Positions 15,475 through 24,372 are shown, counted from the stretch's first letter. The stretch: 44,917 nt of DNA from an uncultured Alphaproteobacteria bacterium (GCA_902464275.1 CABQIK010000014.1:1-44917); one strand, 5' to 3'. Notes: generated by a model not told the origin, from the letters alone. Made by a program: numbers and translations.

Positions 15475-15763
15475 AGTTTAATATTGTGGATTTAAATACA
15501 ACTTATGGCAATGATTATTGTCGTAATGATAAAAAATGTTTGTATAATATGACGCTAAATGATTCGGAAGTTGTTTGTAATGTGTGTGATGGGGTCTCAT
15601 GTGTTTTGTGCGTGTTAATGAGTTACAAATAGTGTAGAGTTGCAAATTCGCTTAAAGCAAGCAGGATTAAACAGCAAGGTCATTAATCTAAAAATCTAAA
15701 AGGGCGTTCTTAAAACATATTTTTGTCGCATAATGTATATTATGTATACAAAATGAGTGAAAA

Positions 15764-17344
15764 TTACAATAAAGAGGCTTTTATTAGTGTTTTGGCGTAT
15801 TCTGAGCGCGGGTTGCCGAATATATCATCCGTGGCACCTTGTTCAATAATTTGTCCGTCTTTCATTACGGCAACGCTATCAGCAATTGCTCGTACGGCAC
15901 GCATATCATGCGATATAAATACATAAGCGATGTTGTATTTTTGTTGCAACTCATTAAGTAATTTAATAATTTGTGCCTGAATGGTTACATCAAGCGCTGA
16001 AGTCGGCTCGTCTAAAATCACTAATTTAGGTTGCAAAATCAGCGCTCTGGCAATGGCTATGCGCTGCCGTTGTCCGCCGGAAAATTCATGTGGATATTTA
16101 TACAAGTCATTTGCTGTTAAACCGACTTCAGATAACATAGTAATAACTTTTTGCTTAATTTCTGCGTTTTTCAAGCGCGGAAAATGCACTTTTAAGCCTT
16201 CAGATACAATTTCAAGCACGCTTAAACGAGGATTTAACGAATTGTACGGATCTTGAAACACAATTTGCACATTTTTACGGAACTCACGGCTGTTTATATT
16301 AAAGCCCGCCAATTCTATTGTTCCGAAAAATTTAATCATATTGGCTAAACACATGCCCAGCGTGGTTTTACCGGAGCCGCTCTCGCCGACCAACCCTAAA
16401 GTTTGCCCTTGGCAGAGCTTTAGCGACACATCATTTACGGCAAACAGACGTTTGGTAGCCCTACCCCAAAAGCTTTTTTCCAGAGGATAACTGACTGTTA
16501 TGTTACGGGCGCTTAAAACATCTTTACCGGATGGTTTTTTATTTATTTTCAACAACGAAGAGGCTTGTATTAATTTTTTAGTGTAACTATCTTGCGGGTG
16601 TAAAAATATGCTTTCAGCCTCTCCGCTTTCAACGATTTTGCCGTTTTTCATCACAATTATTTTATCTGCAATTTTGCGCACTAAGCGTAAATCATGACTA
16701 ATAAACAGCACTGACATATTAAATTTGTTTTTCAAATTGAGTAGCAAATTTATAATTTGCTCTTGAATTGTAACATCAAGTGCTGTCGTCGGTTCATCGG
16801 CAATTAAAATTTGCGGATTGTTGGCGATGGCCATGGCTATCATCACGCGTTGACGCTGCCCGCCGGAAAGTTCATGCGGATAAGCATTATACCTTGCCGC
16901 CGGATTTTTAATACCGGCTAATTTTAAAAGCCTTACAGTTTGTCTTTTGGCTTGTTTTATCGTTATTTTTTGGTGCATAAGCAGATTTTCAGCCACTTGT
17001 TCGCCTACTCTATGCAACGGGTTTAAGGATGACATCGGCTCTTGAAATATAAAACCGATTTGCCCGCCGCGAATTTGACGTAAATCTTTTTCAGGAGCGG
17101 CAATAAGTTCCTGCCCGTTGAGCTTAATGGAACAAGCGCCGGCAATTTCGGCTTTGCCTTGAGGCAACAAGCCTAACACCGAAAGCGCCGTTACAGATTT
17201 GCCGGAGCCACTCTCGCCGACTATTCCTAAAACTTCGCCCTTTTTAAGACTGAATGAAATATCATCAACGGCGGTAAACGAATCGGCATTATTACGACGG
17301 AAAACAACCGATAAATTTTTAACTTCAAGCAAATTTTCAGTCAT
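15764..17344 (-). CDS. yejF: Peptide ABC transporter ATPase, two fused ABC domains (YejF-like)
   Basis: 526 residues with two complete nucleotide-binding domains. Walker A is GESGSGKS in both halves. The signatures are LSGGQRQR and FSGGQRQR, and the Walker B segments are ADEPTTALD and LDEPTSALD. The length and fused layout match YejF (about 529 aa) of the YejABEF importer for oligopeptides and microcin C, rather than the split DppD/DppF type. It powers uptake through the YejE permease encoded just upstream, whose stop overlaps this start by four bases. The operon lacks yejA and yejB here. Confidence 0.9.
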   Translation of the reverse strand: MTENLLEVKNLSVVFRRNNADSFTAVDDISFSLKKGEVLGIVGESGSGKSVTALSVLGLLPQGKAEIAGACSIKLNGQELIAAPEKDLRQIRGGQIGFIFQEPMSSLNPLHRVGEQVAENLLMHQKITIKQAKRQTVRLLKLAGIKNPAARYNAYPHELSGGQRQRVMIAMAIANNPQILIADEPTTALDVTIQEQIINLLLNLKNKFNMSVLFISHDLRLVRKIADKIIVMKNGKIVESGEAESIFLHPQDSYTKKLIQASSLLKINKKPSGKDVLSARNITVSYPLEKSFWGRATKRLFAVNDVSLKLCQGQTLGLVGESGSGKTTLGMCLANMIKFFGTIELAGFNINSREFRKNVQIVFQDPYNSLNPRLSVLEIVSEGLKVHFPRLKNAEIKQKVITMLSEVGLTANDLYKYPHEFSGGQRQRIAIARALILQPKLVILDEPTSALDVTIQAQIIKLLNELQQKYNIAYVFISHDMRAVRAIADSVAVMKDGQIIEQGATDDIFGNPRSEYAKTLIKASLL

Positions 17345-18357
17345 CGGGTTTTCCTTGTGTCAAAAGCATCGCGCACACCCTCGCCGATAAAAATCAGCAG
17401 AGTTAACAGTCCGGACAATACAATAAAAACGGTTATGCCTATCCACGGTGCTTGCAGATTGTCTTTGCCCTGGCGCACTAAATCGCCTAAAGAGGGATAA
17501 TCGCCCGAAAGCCCCAAGCCCAAAAAGTCAAGCGAGGTTAGCGCCACGATGGCTTCTGATAAAATAAATGGGATAAAAGTTACGCTTGTAACTAAAGCAT
17601 TAGGTAATATGTGTCTGAAAATAATACGAAAATTGCCAACTCCCAAGGCTTTTGCCGCCGCCACATATTCAAAATTACGAGTTCGCAAAAACTCGGCGCG
17701 CACCATAGAAGTTAACGATGTCCACGAAAACAGCATTAAAATCAGCAAAATGGTCCAAAACGTGGGCAAAAACACACTGGCAACAATTATTAAAATAAAA
17801 AGCTGCGGCAATGATTCCCAAATTTCAATAAAGCGTTGCAAAATCAAATCCGTTTTGCCGCCGAAATATCCTTGAATCGCGCCGATGGCAATGCCGATAA
17901 GCGAAGAAAACAACGTAAGTAAAAAAGCAAACAATACCGATAACCGTATGCCGTATAAAATGCGGGCGACAATATCCCTGCCCTCATCATCCGTGCCTAA
18001 AAGGTGATGCTTGTCCGGCGCGGACGGTACCGGAGTGTTAATTTCATAATCAACGGTATTGTATGAAAAAGGTATCGGCGGCATAAGCATCCATCCGTTA
18101 TTTTTGATATTTTCCGCGATGTACTTATCCTGATAATCAGCCGGGGTCGGAAAATCGCCGCCGAAAAATTCATCGGTATAAGTGTTGATTATCGGAAAAT
18201 AAAAATTGCCCTTATACTTTAACAACAGAGGCTTATCGTTGGCAATGAGTTCAGAAAACAGCGAAACAACAAAAATCAACAAAAACAGTGCGGCCGAGAT
18301 TTTGGCTCGTTTGTTTTGCTTAAAAGCATTAATTCGTTGTTTCCAAACCGGGTTCAT
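17341..18357 (-). CDS. yejE: Peptide ABC transporter permease YejE-like
   Basis: 338 residues, near the usual 341 for YejE. An N-terminal membrane helix is followed by a long periplasmic insert (about 35-130) carrying the HHLLGTDDEGRDI motif typical of DppC/OppC/YejE permeases. The BPD_transp_1 domain follows, with the coupling EAA-like loop (AAAKALGVGNFRIIFRHILP) and the conserved end LDFLGLGLSGDYPSLG. It normally pairs with YejB, which is not encoded nearby. It overlaps both neighbours by four bases, so the three-gene unit is translationally coupled. Confidence 0.9.
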   Translation of the reverse strand: MNPVWKQRINAFKQNKRAKISAALFLLIFVVSLFSELIANDKPLLLKYKGNFYFPIINTYTDEFFGGDFPTPADYQDKYIAENIKNNGWMLMPPIPFSYNTVDYEINTPVPSAPDKHHLLGTDDEGRDIVARILYGIRLSVLFAFLLTLFSSLIGIAIGAIQGYFGGKTDLILQRFIEIWESLPQLFILIIVASVFLPTFWTILLILMLFSWTSLTSMVRAEFLRTRNFEYVAAAKALGVGNFRIIFRHILPNALVTSVTFIPFILSEAIVALTSLDFLGLGLSGDYPSLGDLVRQGKDNLQAPWIGITVFIVLSGLLTLLIFIGEGVRDAFDTRKTR

Positions 18358-20360
18358 TGTTGGCTCGCATCTTTCAGCAATAACTCGTTTTGCAAATCAG
18401 GAGTGTCTGCATCTTGTGATTTATCGGTATCTTGAGCCGCAGACTTGTCTTTGGTGACAATATCAGGCTTAAAGTTATCGCTTATTTTGTTAATATAGCA
18501 CCATTTCATGTACCATTTTTCAAACTCGGGAACGTTTAGCGCAGCTTGTTCTTCAGTAATATCAAGCGTTTGCAGTTTGCGTTGCAATTCATCTTTTAAG
18601 CTTTGGTGAATATTAACCGATTCAAGACCTTTGCAACTGTTGTCATGATAAATGTACCGGCGCAGAATATCCTGAGTGCGGCATATACCGTTATCTATGG
18701 TCAACTGTTTGTTATTCGGCGATTTTATTGCCAACATAGACATTTTATCATACAAAAAGTTATTGATAAAATCATCATACGGAATTTTTCTGAAGTCATC
18801 AACACTGGACATGCCGTTGATAACAATCACCGACTTATTTAACAAATCGGCATTGTCAAGTTTATTGATAAATTCTTGCATTTTGCCGTACAAGCATTGT
18901 GTTTGATCCAAATAGCCGTTGCGTTTGGCCAAGCTGTTATCGGTTTTTATCCACGGCATATTTTCCATATTAACCCATTTTTCACGCGGTTTAAGGTTGC
19001 AAAATTCATCATATACAAACATATCCGACGGAATATCGGCGTAAACAAAATAAGCTTGCGCGCCTTTGTCATTAATTACGTCTTCGGCTAAAATATCAAA
19101 GGTTTTAACGGAATTGATAACATACAGGTTGTTATAATTGATACCAACCATCGGCATGGTTTCAGGTTGTCCGAAAATGCGCAAAGTTTGATAAATGGCG
19201 GACATGTCCTTAAATATTTTCATGCTTGAAATCCACTCAATCAGCAAAACCTGAGAGCGGTCAACCGAGCTCATGCTTGAGCTGTATAAATTAACCGGAC
19301 GGTTTAACTTTTCCATACATCTGTCAACGTTAAACACATGATTTTTATGGCATAAATCAAAACCGCGCGATTTATAGGCCGAAATTTTATATCCGGCTTT
19401 GCGGAAGGTATCAAACATCTGGTTATCTTTTAAGAAAATATATTCATCGTTTACGTTAAAAAACTTCCAGTATTTATATATCATCATGGTATCTAAAATA
19501 TGGTTGGAAGCAGAATCATTGCTGAACAGATTTACCGCCAACACCATGTTAATAAACGAATTGTTTTCTTCATTATAAGAGTTTGAAAATACGCTGAATT
19601 TGTTTTTAGCGTAAAAACCGTTAATCAGTTTGGTGACGTTTTGGGCTTTATCATCGTTTATACTGTAAAAATATTTGGTAGCGGCCAAATTAGGCAACAT
19701 AAAATAAATAAATTTTTTATCGTCTTCAGAAGAATAATCTTTAAGCTGTGATTGATAAAGTTCAATAAAATCGTGCTGATTGCGCATGTTGTTGACTTCA
19801 TGGCGCAAAATGCCGATAAACGCAACCGCAAACAGCAACACATAACAGGCTAAAATGATGATGTTGGCGCGCCATAACAGCCACAACACAAGCAGCGAAA
19901 GCAACACCGAAACCACAATATATGAGCCGACGTACAAAAATTGCGGAGTGGACGAACCTAAAAAATTCTGCACATATTCGCCCAAAAAGGTTTGCGTGTC
20001 AAACTGCGCAAACTGGTTAAACAACACGATTGAAAACCAACAGGTTACCAAAGCGCAGATTATATTTTGCGTCCAAGTTGAAAAGGAGGTTATCACCATT
20101 AAAACCGTTGATACCGCAAGCATTAACGTCATCAGCCCGACAAGCTCGGCCGCCAAAACATAATTGCTGCCGAAAATGTTTAAATTGCCGGAATCGGTAA
20201 ACAAAATTAAGTCAATCGCCATTAACAAAAACATATACAAAGACTTTAACAAAGTGCCGAATATTAAGCGCGAGACCTTGTGTTTTTGCGGATTTTTATG
20301 CCCGCGGAAAAATTTTTCACTTTCAAAAGTCAGCGGTGAGCGAAAATGGCGTGTATACAT
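18354..20360 (-). CDS. Large inner-membrane protein, possible degenerate sulfatase/EptA-type fold
   Basis: 668 residues. The N-terminal about 210 residues hold roughly five or six membrane helices (from about residue 33 to 200). A soluble domain of about 400 residues follows, with a charged, Asp- and Lys-rich tail. The layout recalls phosphoethanolamine transferases and LTA-synthase-like sulfatase-fold enzymes: YFVYADIPSDMFVYDEF and YGKMQEFINKLDNADLLN look like the sulfatase core. However, the segment where the metal-binding SDHGE-type motif should be reads VINGMSSVDD, and no nucleophile Thr context is evident. I infer a catalytically dead or diverged member. Its stop overlaps the start of yejE by four bases, so it is tied to the Yej transporter. 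Confidence 0.6.
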   Translation of the reverse strand: MYTRHFRSPLTFESEKFFRGHKNPQKHKVSRLIFGTLLKSLYMFLLMAIDLILFTDSGNLNIFGSNYVLAAELVGLMTLMLAVSTVLMVITSFSTWTQNIICALVTCWFSIVLFNQFAQFDTQTFLGEYVQNFLGSSTPQFLYVGSYIVVSVLLSLLVLWLLWRANIIILACYVLLFAVAFIGILRHEVNNMRNQHDFIELYQSQLKDYSSEDDKKFIYFMLPNLAATKYFYSINDDKAQNVTKLINGFYAKNKFSVFSNSYNEENNSFINMVLAVNLFSNDSASNHILDTMMIYKYWKFFNVNDEYIFLKDNQMFDTFRKAGYKISAYKSRGFDLCHKNHVFNVDRCMEKLNRPVNLYSSSMSSVDRSQVLLIEWISSMKIFKDMSAIYQTLRIFGQPETMPMVGINYNNLYVINSVKTFDILAEDVINDKGAQAYFVYADIPSDMFVYDEFCNLKPREKWVNMENMPWIKTDNSLAKRNGYLDQTQCLYGKMQEFINKLDNADLLNKSVIVINGMSSVDDFRKIPYDDFINNFLYDKMSMLAIKSPNNKQLTIDNGICRTQDILRRYIYHDNSCKGLESVNIHQSLKDELQRKLQTLDITEEQAALNVPEFEKWYMKWCYINKISDNFKPDIVTKDKSAAQDTDKSQDADTPDLQNELLLKDASQQ

Positions 20361-20452
20361 TTTTATTTATCCTGTTATAGCTTTTAGTTTGTTTTATTAT
20401 TTACACATACATACGCAATAACAAGCTTTTATGCTCACCTATCCACAACAAT

Positions 20453-20487
20453 AAAAAAGGCAGAGAAACAATCTCCGCCTTTTTTTT
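20453..20487 (-). terminator. Intrinsic terminator of rpsD
   Basis: Read on the minus strand: GGCGGAG, loop ATTGTTT, CTCTGCC, then TTTTTT. It is a 7-bp stem with one G-U pair, 17 bases after the rpsD stop. Confidence 0.8.
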
Positions 20488-20503
20488 GAACAATATTTCC
20501 TGA

Positions 20504-21118
20504 TTATCTGGAGTAAAACTCAATAACCAGATTCGGTTCCATAAGAGCCGCATACGGAATGTCATCAAATTTCGGTACAAAAGTGTATTTTGCCGACAAT
20601 TTTTTGTTGTCAACTTCCAAGTATGACGGAGCTTCACGGCCCTGAGATTCAACAGAAGCAACAACCAAAGCCATAGATTTTGATTTTTCTCTGACTTCAA
20701 TAACATCACCAACTTTTACCATATAAGAAGGAATGTTTACTTTTTTGCCGTTTACGGTTACATGGCCGTGATTTACAAACTGACGAGCTGCAAATACGGT
20801 CGGAACAAATTTAGCTTTGTATACCAAGTTATCCAAACGGGATTCAAGCAAACCGACCAAGTTTTCGGCAGCGTCACCCGAACGACGAATAGCTTCGGCG
20901 TAATATTTGTGGAACTGTTTTTCCGAAATGTTACCATAGTAGGTTTTTAACTTTTGTTTAGCATACAGTTGCTCGCCGTAGTCAGTGGTCTTTTTTCTTC
21001 TTTGGCCGTGTTGACCGGGGGCATAGCTGCGTTTGTTAATCGGGCTGTTGGCATCACCCCAAAGGTTTACGCCATAGCGACGGCTGGGTTTTTTCTTTGC
21101 AGAAACGATACTTTTCAT
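20504..21118 (-). CDS. rpsD: 30S ribosomal protein S4
   Basis: Primary 16S rRNA-binding protein that nucleates 30S assembly and contributes to decoding accuracy. 204 residues. The core LESRLDNLVYKAKF and the S4 RNA-binding domain ARQFVNHGHVTVNGKKVNIP are conserved, and it ends in VIEFYSR as expected. The N-terminal zinc Cys set is missing, so it is a zinc-independent (C-minus) S4. It is monocistronic, with its own promoter and terminator, as is common in alphaproteobacteria where rpsD is separated from the S11-alpha operon. Confidence 0.97.
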   Translation of the reverse strand: MKSIVSAKKKPSRRYGVNLWGDANSPINKRSYAPGQHGQRRKKTTDYGEQLYAKQKLKTYYGNISEKQFHKYYAEAIRRSGDAAENLVGLLESRLDNLVYKAKFVPTVFAARQFVNHGHVTVNGKKVNIPSYMVKVGDVIEVREKSKSMALVVASVESQGREAPSYLEVDNKKLSAKYTFVPKFDDIPYAALMEPNLVIEFYSR

Positions 21119-21183
21119 AAAATTAAATCCTTATATTGTTATTAGGTTATTGTCCCGATAGTTTTAAACATAAATTCAAAACG

Positions 21184-21197
21184 GGATACACGTATCC
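21184..21197 (-). promoter_or_regulatory. Short inverted repeat in the rpsD leader
   Basis: GGATAC and GTATCC are separated by two bases in the about 95-base 5' leader of rpsD. It may be part of a leader fold or an operator. I have no evidence that it is the S4 autoregulatory site. Confidence 0.25.
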
Positions 21198-21220
21198 GCT
21201 TTCTCGGAAGTGAGCCTAAA

Positions 21221-21250
21221 ATAATACAAATTAAATCAATATGCAAGCAA
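21221..21250 (-). promoter_or_regulatory. Candidate promoter of rpsD
   Basis: On the minus strand TTGCTT (21245-21250) and TATTAT (21221-21226) lie 18 bases apart. They are about 100 bases before the rpsD start, in the only intergenic gap. Confidence 0.4.
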
Positions 21251-21277
21251 AAAATGAGGCATCGTATCAATTTTAAG

Positions 21278-22390
21278 CTACAAGATCAGGTTAAGGCCGA
21301 GCGAAACAACCGCCGCCGGTGAATTTGTTTTTGCAAACCCGCGCCTTAAATACAGCTGCGCATCAGAAAGCAACGAAAAATTTTCAGTTATTTTATAATC
21401 GTAATAAGCTTCCGTTATGTGTTCATAGCGGTTATAAACAACATCATCCGTTGCTTTTTTGTTTATTTTATTAACAGAATACGCCACTCCGAGCTTATCA
21501 TTTTGCGGGCGGTTAAACGGATTTAACCACAGCCAGCCGACTGAATATGAACCGTTGACCGTCACATTGTTACCGGTGGCGCCGTTTATCCGTAAAAACA
21601 GGCTGTGTTTGTCGCTGACGTCTTGCGCAAAATACAACGACCATCCCTGCCCTGAATACGGAGCCTTTTTAACATGCGGCTTGCTGTATAACAACAAACT
21701 GTATGAGCCTTTATAGCGGTTATAAAAATTCGGCGTATAATGAACGGACGTAAAATAAGAATTTTTACCAAATCCGCTGAGCCGTATTCCGTCCGCAAGC
21801 GGGTTGCTTGCATCGGTCACGCCCATGCTTGCAGTAACATTTTGGCTTAATTCAACCTGCGCATAAGCGCCAATGCCCGCCGTCGGATATATAAAGGTTG
21901 TATTTTGCGAGGTTGCCGAATTTAAAAAGCCGTAGCTTTGCATATCGCTTGTTGTCGGGCCATCAAATTTTGAGACAGGAATTTGTCCGGCGCCAATCGT
22001 TATTCGCTTAAATTCAGACGGCAGGGTATAGGAAAAATACAGCTCATATAATTCGGTATAATCCGCATCATAGCTGTTAAACAGCGTAGCCATGCCGTAG
22101 CGCGACGCCGTATCCGCAGGTTTTTGGCCGCCAAACCGCACAATATTCATGGAAAAATCAAAATCAGTTTTACCGTATTTATTGTCGGATATGTTTTTGC
22201 GCAAATAAGGCGTTATAAATAATTGCGACACATTTTTTGATTTTAGGTTTTGAAGGCGATATGCGCCGTCGGCTCCAAGATTTACCTTATATTTATCTTC
22301 AAAATTTTGTTTTGCTTCAAAATAATTTAAGGCTTTTGCCTGATTGGCGCACAGCGCGAGCATTATGGCCAAAAGTAATTTTTGAGTCAT
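21278..22390 (-). CDS. Outer-membrane beta-barrel porin, OprB-like
   Basis: 370 residues with a signal peptide (MTQKLLLAIMLALCANQ, cleavage near AKA at 18-20). Alternating hydrophobic strands and aromatic girdles follow (for example FDFSMNIVRFGG, YGLY-type turns and SYSVGWLWLNPF). The last strand, VVSLGLNLIL, ends in a hydrophobic residue as outer-membrane barrels do. The DNKYGKTDFDF and GAGQIPVSKFDGPT segments resemble carbohydrate-selective OprB porins, but the match is loose. It lies 32 bases downstream of the radical SAM gene on the same strand, with no terminator between, so it may be the last gene of that cluster and bring the substrate across the outer membrane. Confidence 0.6.
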   Translation of the reverse strand: MTQKLLLAIMLALCANQAKALNYFEAKQNFEDKYKVNLGADGAYRLQNLKSKNVSQLFITPYLRKNISDNKYGKTDFDFSMNIVRFGGQKPADTASRYGMATLFNSYDADYTELYELYFSYTLPSEFKRITIGAGQIPVSKFDGPTTSDMQSYGFLNSATSQNTTFIYPTAGIGAYAQVELSQNVTASMGVTDASNPLADGIRLSGFGKNSYFTSVHYTPNFYNRYKGSYSLLLYSKPHVKKAPYSGQGWSLYFAQDVSDKHSLFLRINGATGNNVTVNGSYSVGWLWLNPFNRPQNDKLGVAYSVNKINKKATDDVVYNRYEHITEAYYDYKITENFSLLSDAQLYLRRGFAKTNSPAAVVSLGLNLIL

Positions 22391-22422
22391 TTCATAGTCC
22401 TTTTTAACAAATATGGCGTTTA

Positions 22423-23244
22423 TTAAAGATTTAATTTGTTTAAATGGTAATCAACCAGTTCTCCGCCGTAACAAACCACATTAGAGATTCCGTACGAAAG
22501 TTTTTTTATGTAAAACGTTACCGTCACACCCTTATAATTCCACTCAATACGGTCAAAAAACTCGCTGTCATGTCTGATAACATCGGCATGTTTGCTCATG
22601 GTTTCAATAACCTTCGGAGCGTCATCTTTGGTTAAAGCATTATCTGTAATCCATCGTGAATACGGATTGTCAATTTTGCCGTTTAAGGTGTTTAAGTTCA
22701 AGGTTTTAAGACTGATGGTTTTAATATTGGGGTACTTGTCAATATATTGTTTGATTTCCGCCAAATAATCATCAAAACTTTTATATTTAAGCATCACATA
22801 ATTTAAGCGCACCTTTGCCTCTGAAAATAAAGGAGAATTGATATAATCTTGCTTATATCCTAAAATTTCCATATCTTTTTTGCTGTCAAAATCAACTCGG
22901 GTAATTTCAATAATAAAGTCCTTTTTAATCAAATTAAGTTTATCCGGCTCAAAAAAGATATTTCCCGATGACTGAAAGCGTTTTTCATCAAACAGATTAA
23001 CATTTCGGGTGGCCTCAACCACTTTGCGGATGGTATCATAACCGTGCAGCGAAGGCTCGCCGTTGCCGCAAAAGATAAAATATCTGAAATTTATACCTTT
23101 GGAGCGCAAATATTTAAATTTATCTTCAAGCTCGTCAACTTTATCATCAACCGGCGGCCATTTGGTTATTTTGGCAGTGCAGTACGGGCAATGTTTGTTG
23201 CATTTAAATGACGATAAAATCAGTTCAAATTCTTTGTATTTCAT
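22423..23244 (-). CDS. Radical SAM enzyme of unknown substrate
   Basis: 273 residues. The [4Fe-4S]/SAM motif CxxxCxxC is C15, C19, C22 (KCNKHCPYCTAKITKWP). The SAM-binding GGE-like motif follows as FCGNGEPSLH. No C-terminal SPASM or TRAM domain and no extra Cys clusters are seen, so this is a minimal small-molecule type. It starts one base after the stop of the deoxyribosyltransferase-like gene. The neighbours (PnuC-type transporter and a nucleoside-cleaving enzyme) suggest it acts on a base or nucleoside. Queuine lyase (QueL) of gut bacteria is a radical SAM enzyme with similar gene company, so that role is a specific possibility that I cannot confirm from sequence alone. Confidence 0.85.
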   Translation of the reverse strand: MKYKEFELILSSFKCNKHCPYCTAKITKWPPVDDKVDELEDKFKYLRSKGINFRYFIFCGNGEPSLHGYDTIRKVVEATRNVNLFDEKRFQSSGNIFFEPDKLNLIKKDFIIEITRVDFDSKKDMEILGYKQDYINSPLFSEAKVRLNYVMLKYKSFDDYLAEIKQYIDKYPNIKTISLKTLNLNTLNGKIDNPYSRWITDNALTKDDAPKVIETMSKHADVIRHDSEFFDRIEWNYKGVTVTFYIKKLSYGISNVVCYGGELVDYHLNKLNL

Positions 23245-23245
23245 G

Positions 23246-23758
23246 TTAAAGTATCTCCTCTAAGGTTTGATTGATTAAACTTGTGATTTCAGAATAATCC
23301 GCATATTTGCGCACTGTCAGTTTTTGGCTCCGCTTTACGGCGTCGGCAATGGCAAACCAATATTCCGATTTGATGGTATAAGCGGAATCTTCTTCCTGAT
23401 ATAACAGGATAATTTGTTTATCGGCATTAAGCGCCCAACCGAGCTCCACAACCGAGCCGACTGAAAAACTTTCGCCCAAAACCACCACAAAAACATCGCT
23501 GCTTAAAATAAAATTATACTCGGCATTTAACACGGCGGTACAATCGGTTGAGGTAAAATTGCCGCCGGACGCCTGCTCGCAATAAAACGGTCCCGCGTAC
23601 TCAAACTTATTATCCACCACCAAATGTTTTTGATAATAAGTCAACAGCTCGGAGCCATGCAAAAGTTTGGCGCGGTAATCATTGCAAAGCGCCTTGCTAA
23701 GCGGCATTCCCCGTTGTTTTAATTTGTTAAATTTACCGGCAAAATATATTTTTTTCAT
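23246..23758 (-). CDS. Nucleoside 2-deoxyribosyltransferase-like protein
   Basis: 170 residues from ATG 23758 (MKKIYFAGKFNKLKQRG). Further upstream codons lie within the transporter gene and are not used. The fold signature is present: an N-terminal YFAGKF strand, the Asp-containing FILSSDVFVVVLGE strand, then SVGSVVELGWAL, equivalent to the SxGTxxExGxA motif whose Glu is the nucleophile in nucleoside deoxyribosyltransferases. Relatives swap or hydrolyse N-glycosidic bonds of (deoxy)nucleosides and nucleotides. ATGA overlap with the transporter and a 1-base gap to the radical SAM gene make a coupled trio. The substrate may be an unusual nucleoside. Confidence 0.75.
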   Translation of the reverse strand: MKKIYFAGKFNKLKQRGMPLSKALCNDYRAKLLHGSELLTYYQKHLVVDNKFEYAGPFYCEQASGGNFTSTDCTAVLNAEYNFILSSDVFVVVLGESFSVGSVVELGWALNADKQIILLYQEEDSAYTIKSEYWFAIADAVKRSQKLTVRKYADYSEITSLINQTLEEIL

Positions 23759-24312
23759 TTTACATATCCTTTCATAATTCTGAGCCAGTTGAAAAACGAA
23801 ACCACGGCCATGATTGTCCACACAATGTTTAAGCCCATTAAATACCAAGCCACATTTTGCAGCATGGCATACTGCGCAATGTAACAAAGGTCATTCACAA
23901 ACCAAATAATCCATGTGTCTAACTTTTTTCTGACCATGTAATAAGTTGCGACAAAGGAAGATACGGTTGTAAAAGAGTCTATTTGCGGCAGAGGGTCTTG
24001 CGTTTGCCGCAAAAACCAAAACAAAATTAATGAGCCGAGCACAATTACCAAAACATAGGCAACTCTTTCGGCAGATGAACATTTTGTAATGGTCATCCGG
24101 TTTTCGTTTTTCCACAAAATCCACCCGGCGATGCCCATGAAAAAGTAAAACGAGTTACTTAAAACATCACCGTATAAGCGGTTAAGATATGAAAAACAAA
24201 TTAAACAGCTGATTTGCGCGATATAAAACAGCCAATTAGAGCGTTTGTTTAAGAGCACAAAAAGCCCTTGCAACAATCCTAAGATTGTCGCGCATATTTC
24301 TAACATTTGCAT
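23755..24312 (-). CDS. PnuC-family vitamin/nucleoside transporter
   Basis: 185 residues, seven membrane helices expected. It carries the PnuC family pattern RKKLDTWIIWFVNDLCYIAQY (residues near 130-150), the W-x3-ND substrate-site signature, and the early segment RSNWLFYIAQI. PnuC proteins passively import nicotinamide riboside, and relatives take thiamine (PnuT), riboflavin (PnuX) or deoxynucleosides (PnuN). Trapping depends on a cytoplasmic enzyme, which here would be the deoxyribosyltransferase-like protein encoded next. There is no nadR-type kinase nearby, so nicotinamide riboside is not the obvious substrate. It is the first gene of the cluster, with its own promoter and a leader hairpin over the ribosome binding site. 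Confidence 0.85.
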   Translation of the reverse strand: MQMLEICATILGLLQGLFVLLNKRSNWLFYIAQISCLICFSYLNRLYGDVLSNSFYFFMGIAGWILWKNENRMTITKCSSAERVAYVLVIVLGSLILFWFLRQTQDPLPQIDSFTTVSSFVATYYMVRKKLDTWIIWFVNDLCYIAQYAMLQNVAWYLMGLNIVWTIMAVVSFFNWLRIMKGYVK

Positions 24313-24318
24313 AGTTCC

Positions 24319-24339
24319 GCCTACCTTTGCCCGATAAGC
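24319..24339 (-). promoter_or_regulatory. Leader hairpin covering the pnuC-type ribosome binding site
   Basis: On the minus strand GCTTATC, loop GGGCAAA, GGTAGGC can form a 7-bp stem (two G-U pairs) ending six bases before the ATG at 24312. The Shine-Dalgarno-like AGGTAGG is inside the hairpin, so translation could be gated. No known riboswitch consensus was matched. Confidence 0.35.
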
Positions 24340-24372
24340 AGTAAAATGTAATGAAAGTTCCGACTGATTTTA

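Noticed and set aside
15475..15763. Possible small RNA gene with promoter-like TTGTCG and TATAAT at 15518-15548
   Set aside because: The spacing is 19 bases and no terminator or conserved structure follows; the evidence is too weak to list.
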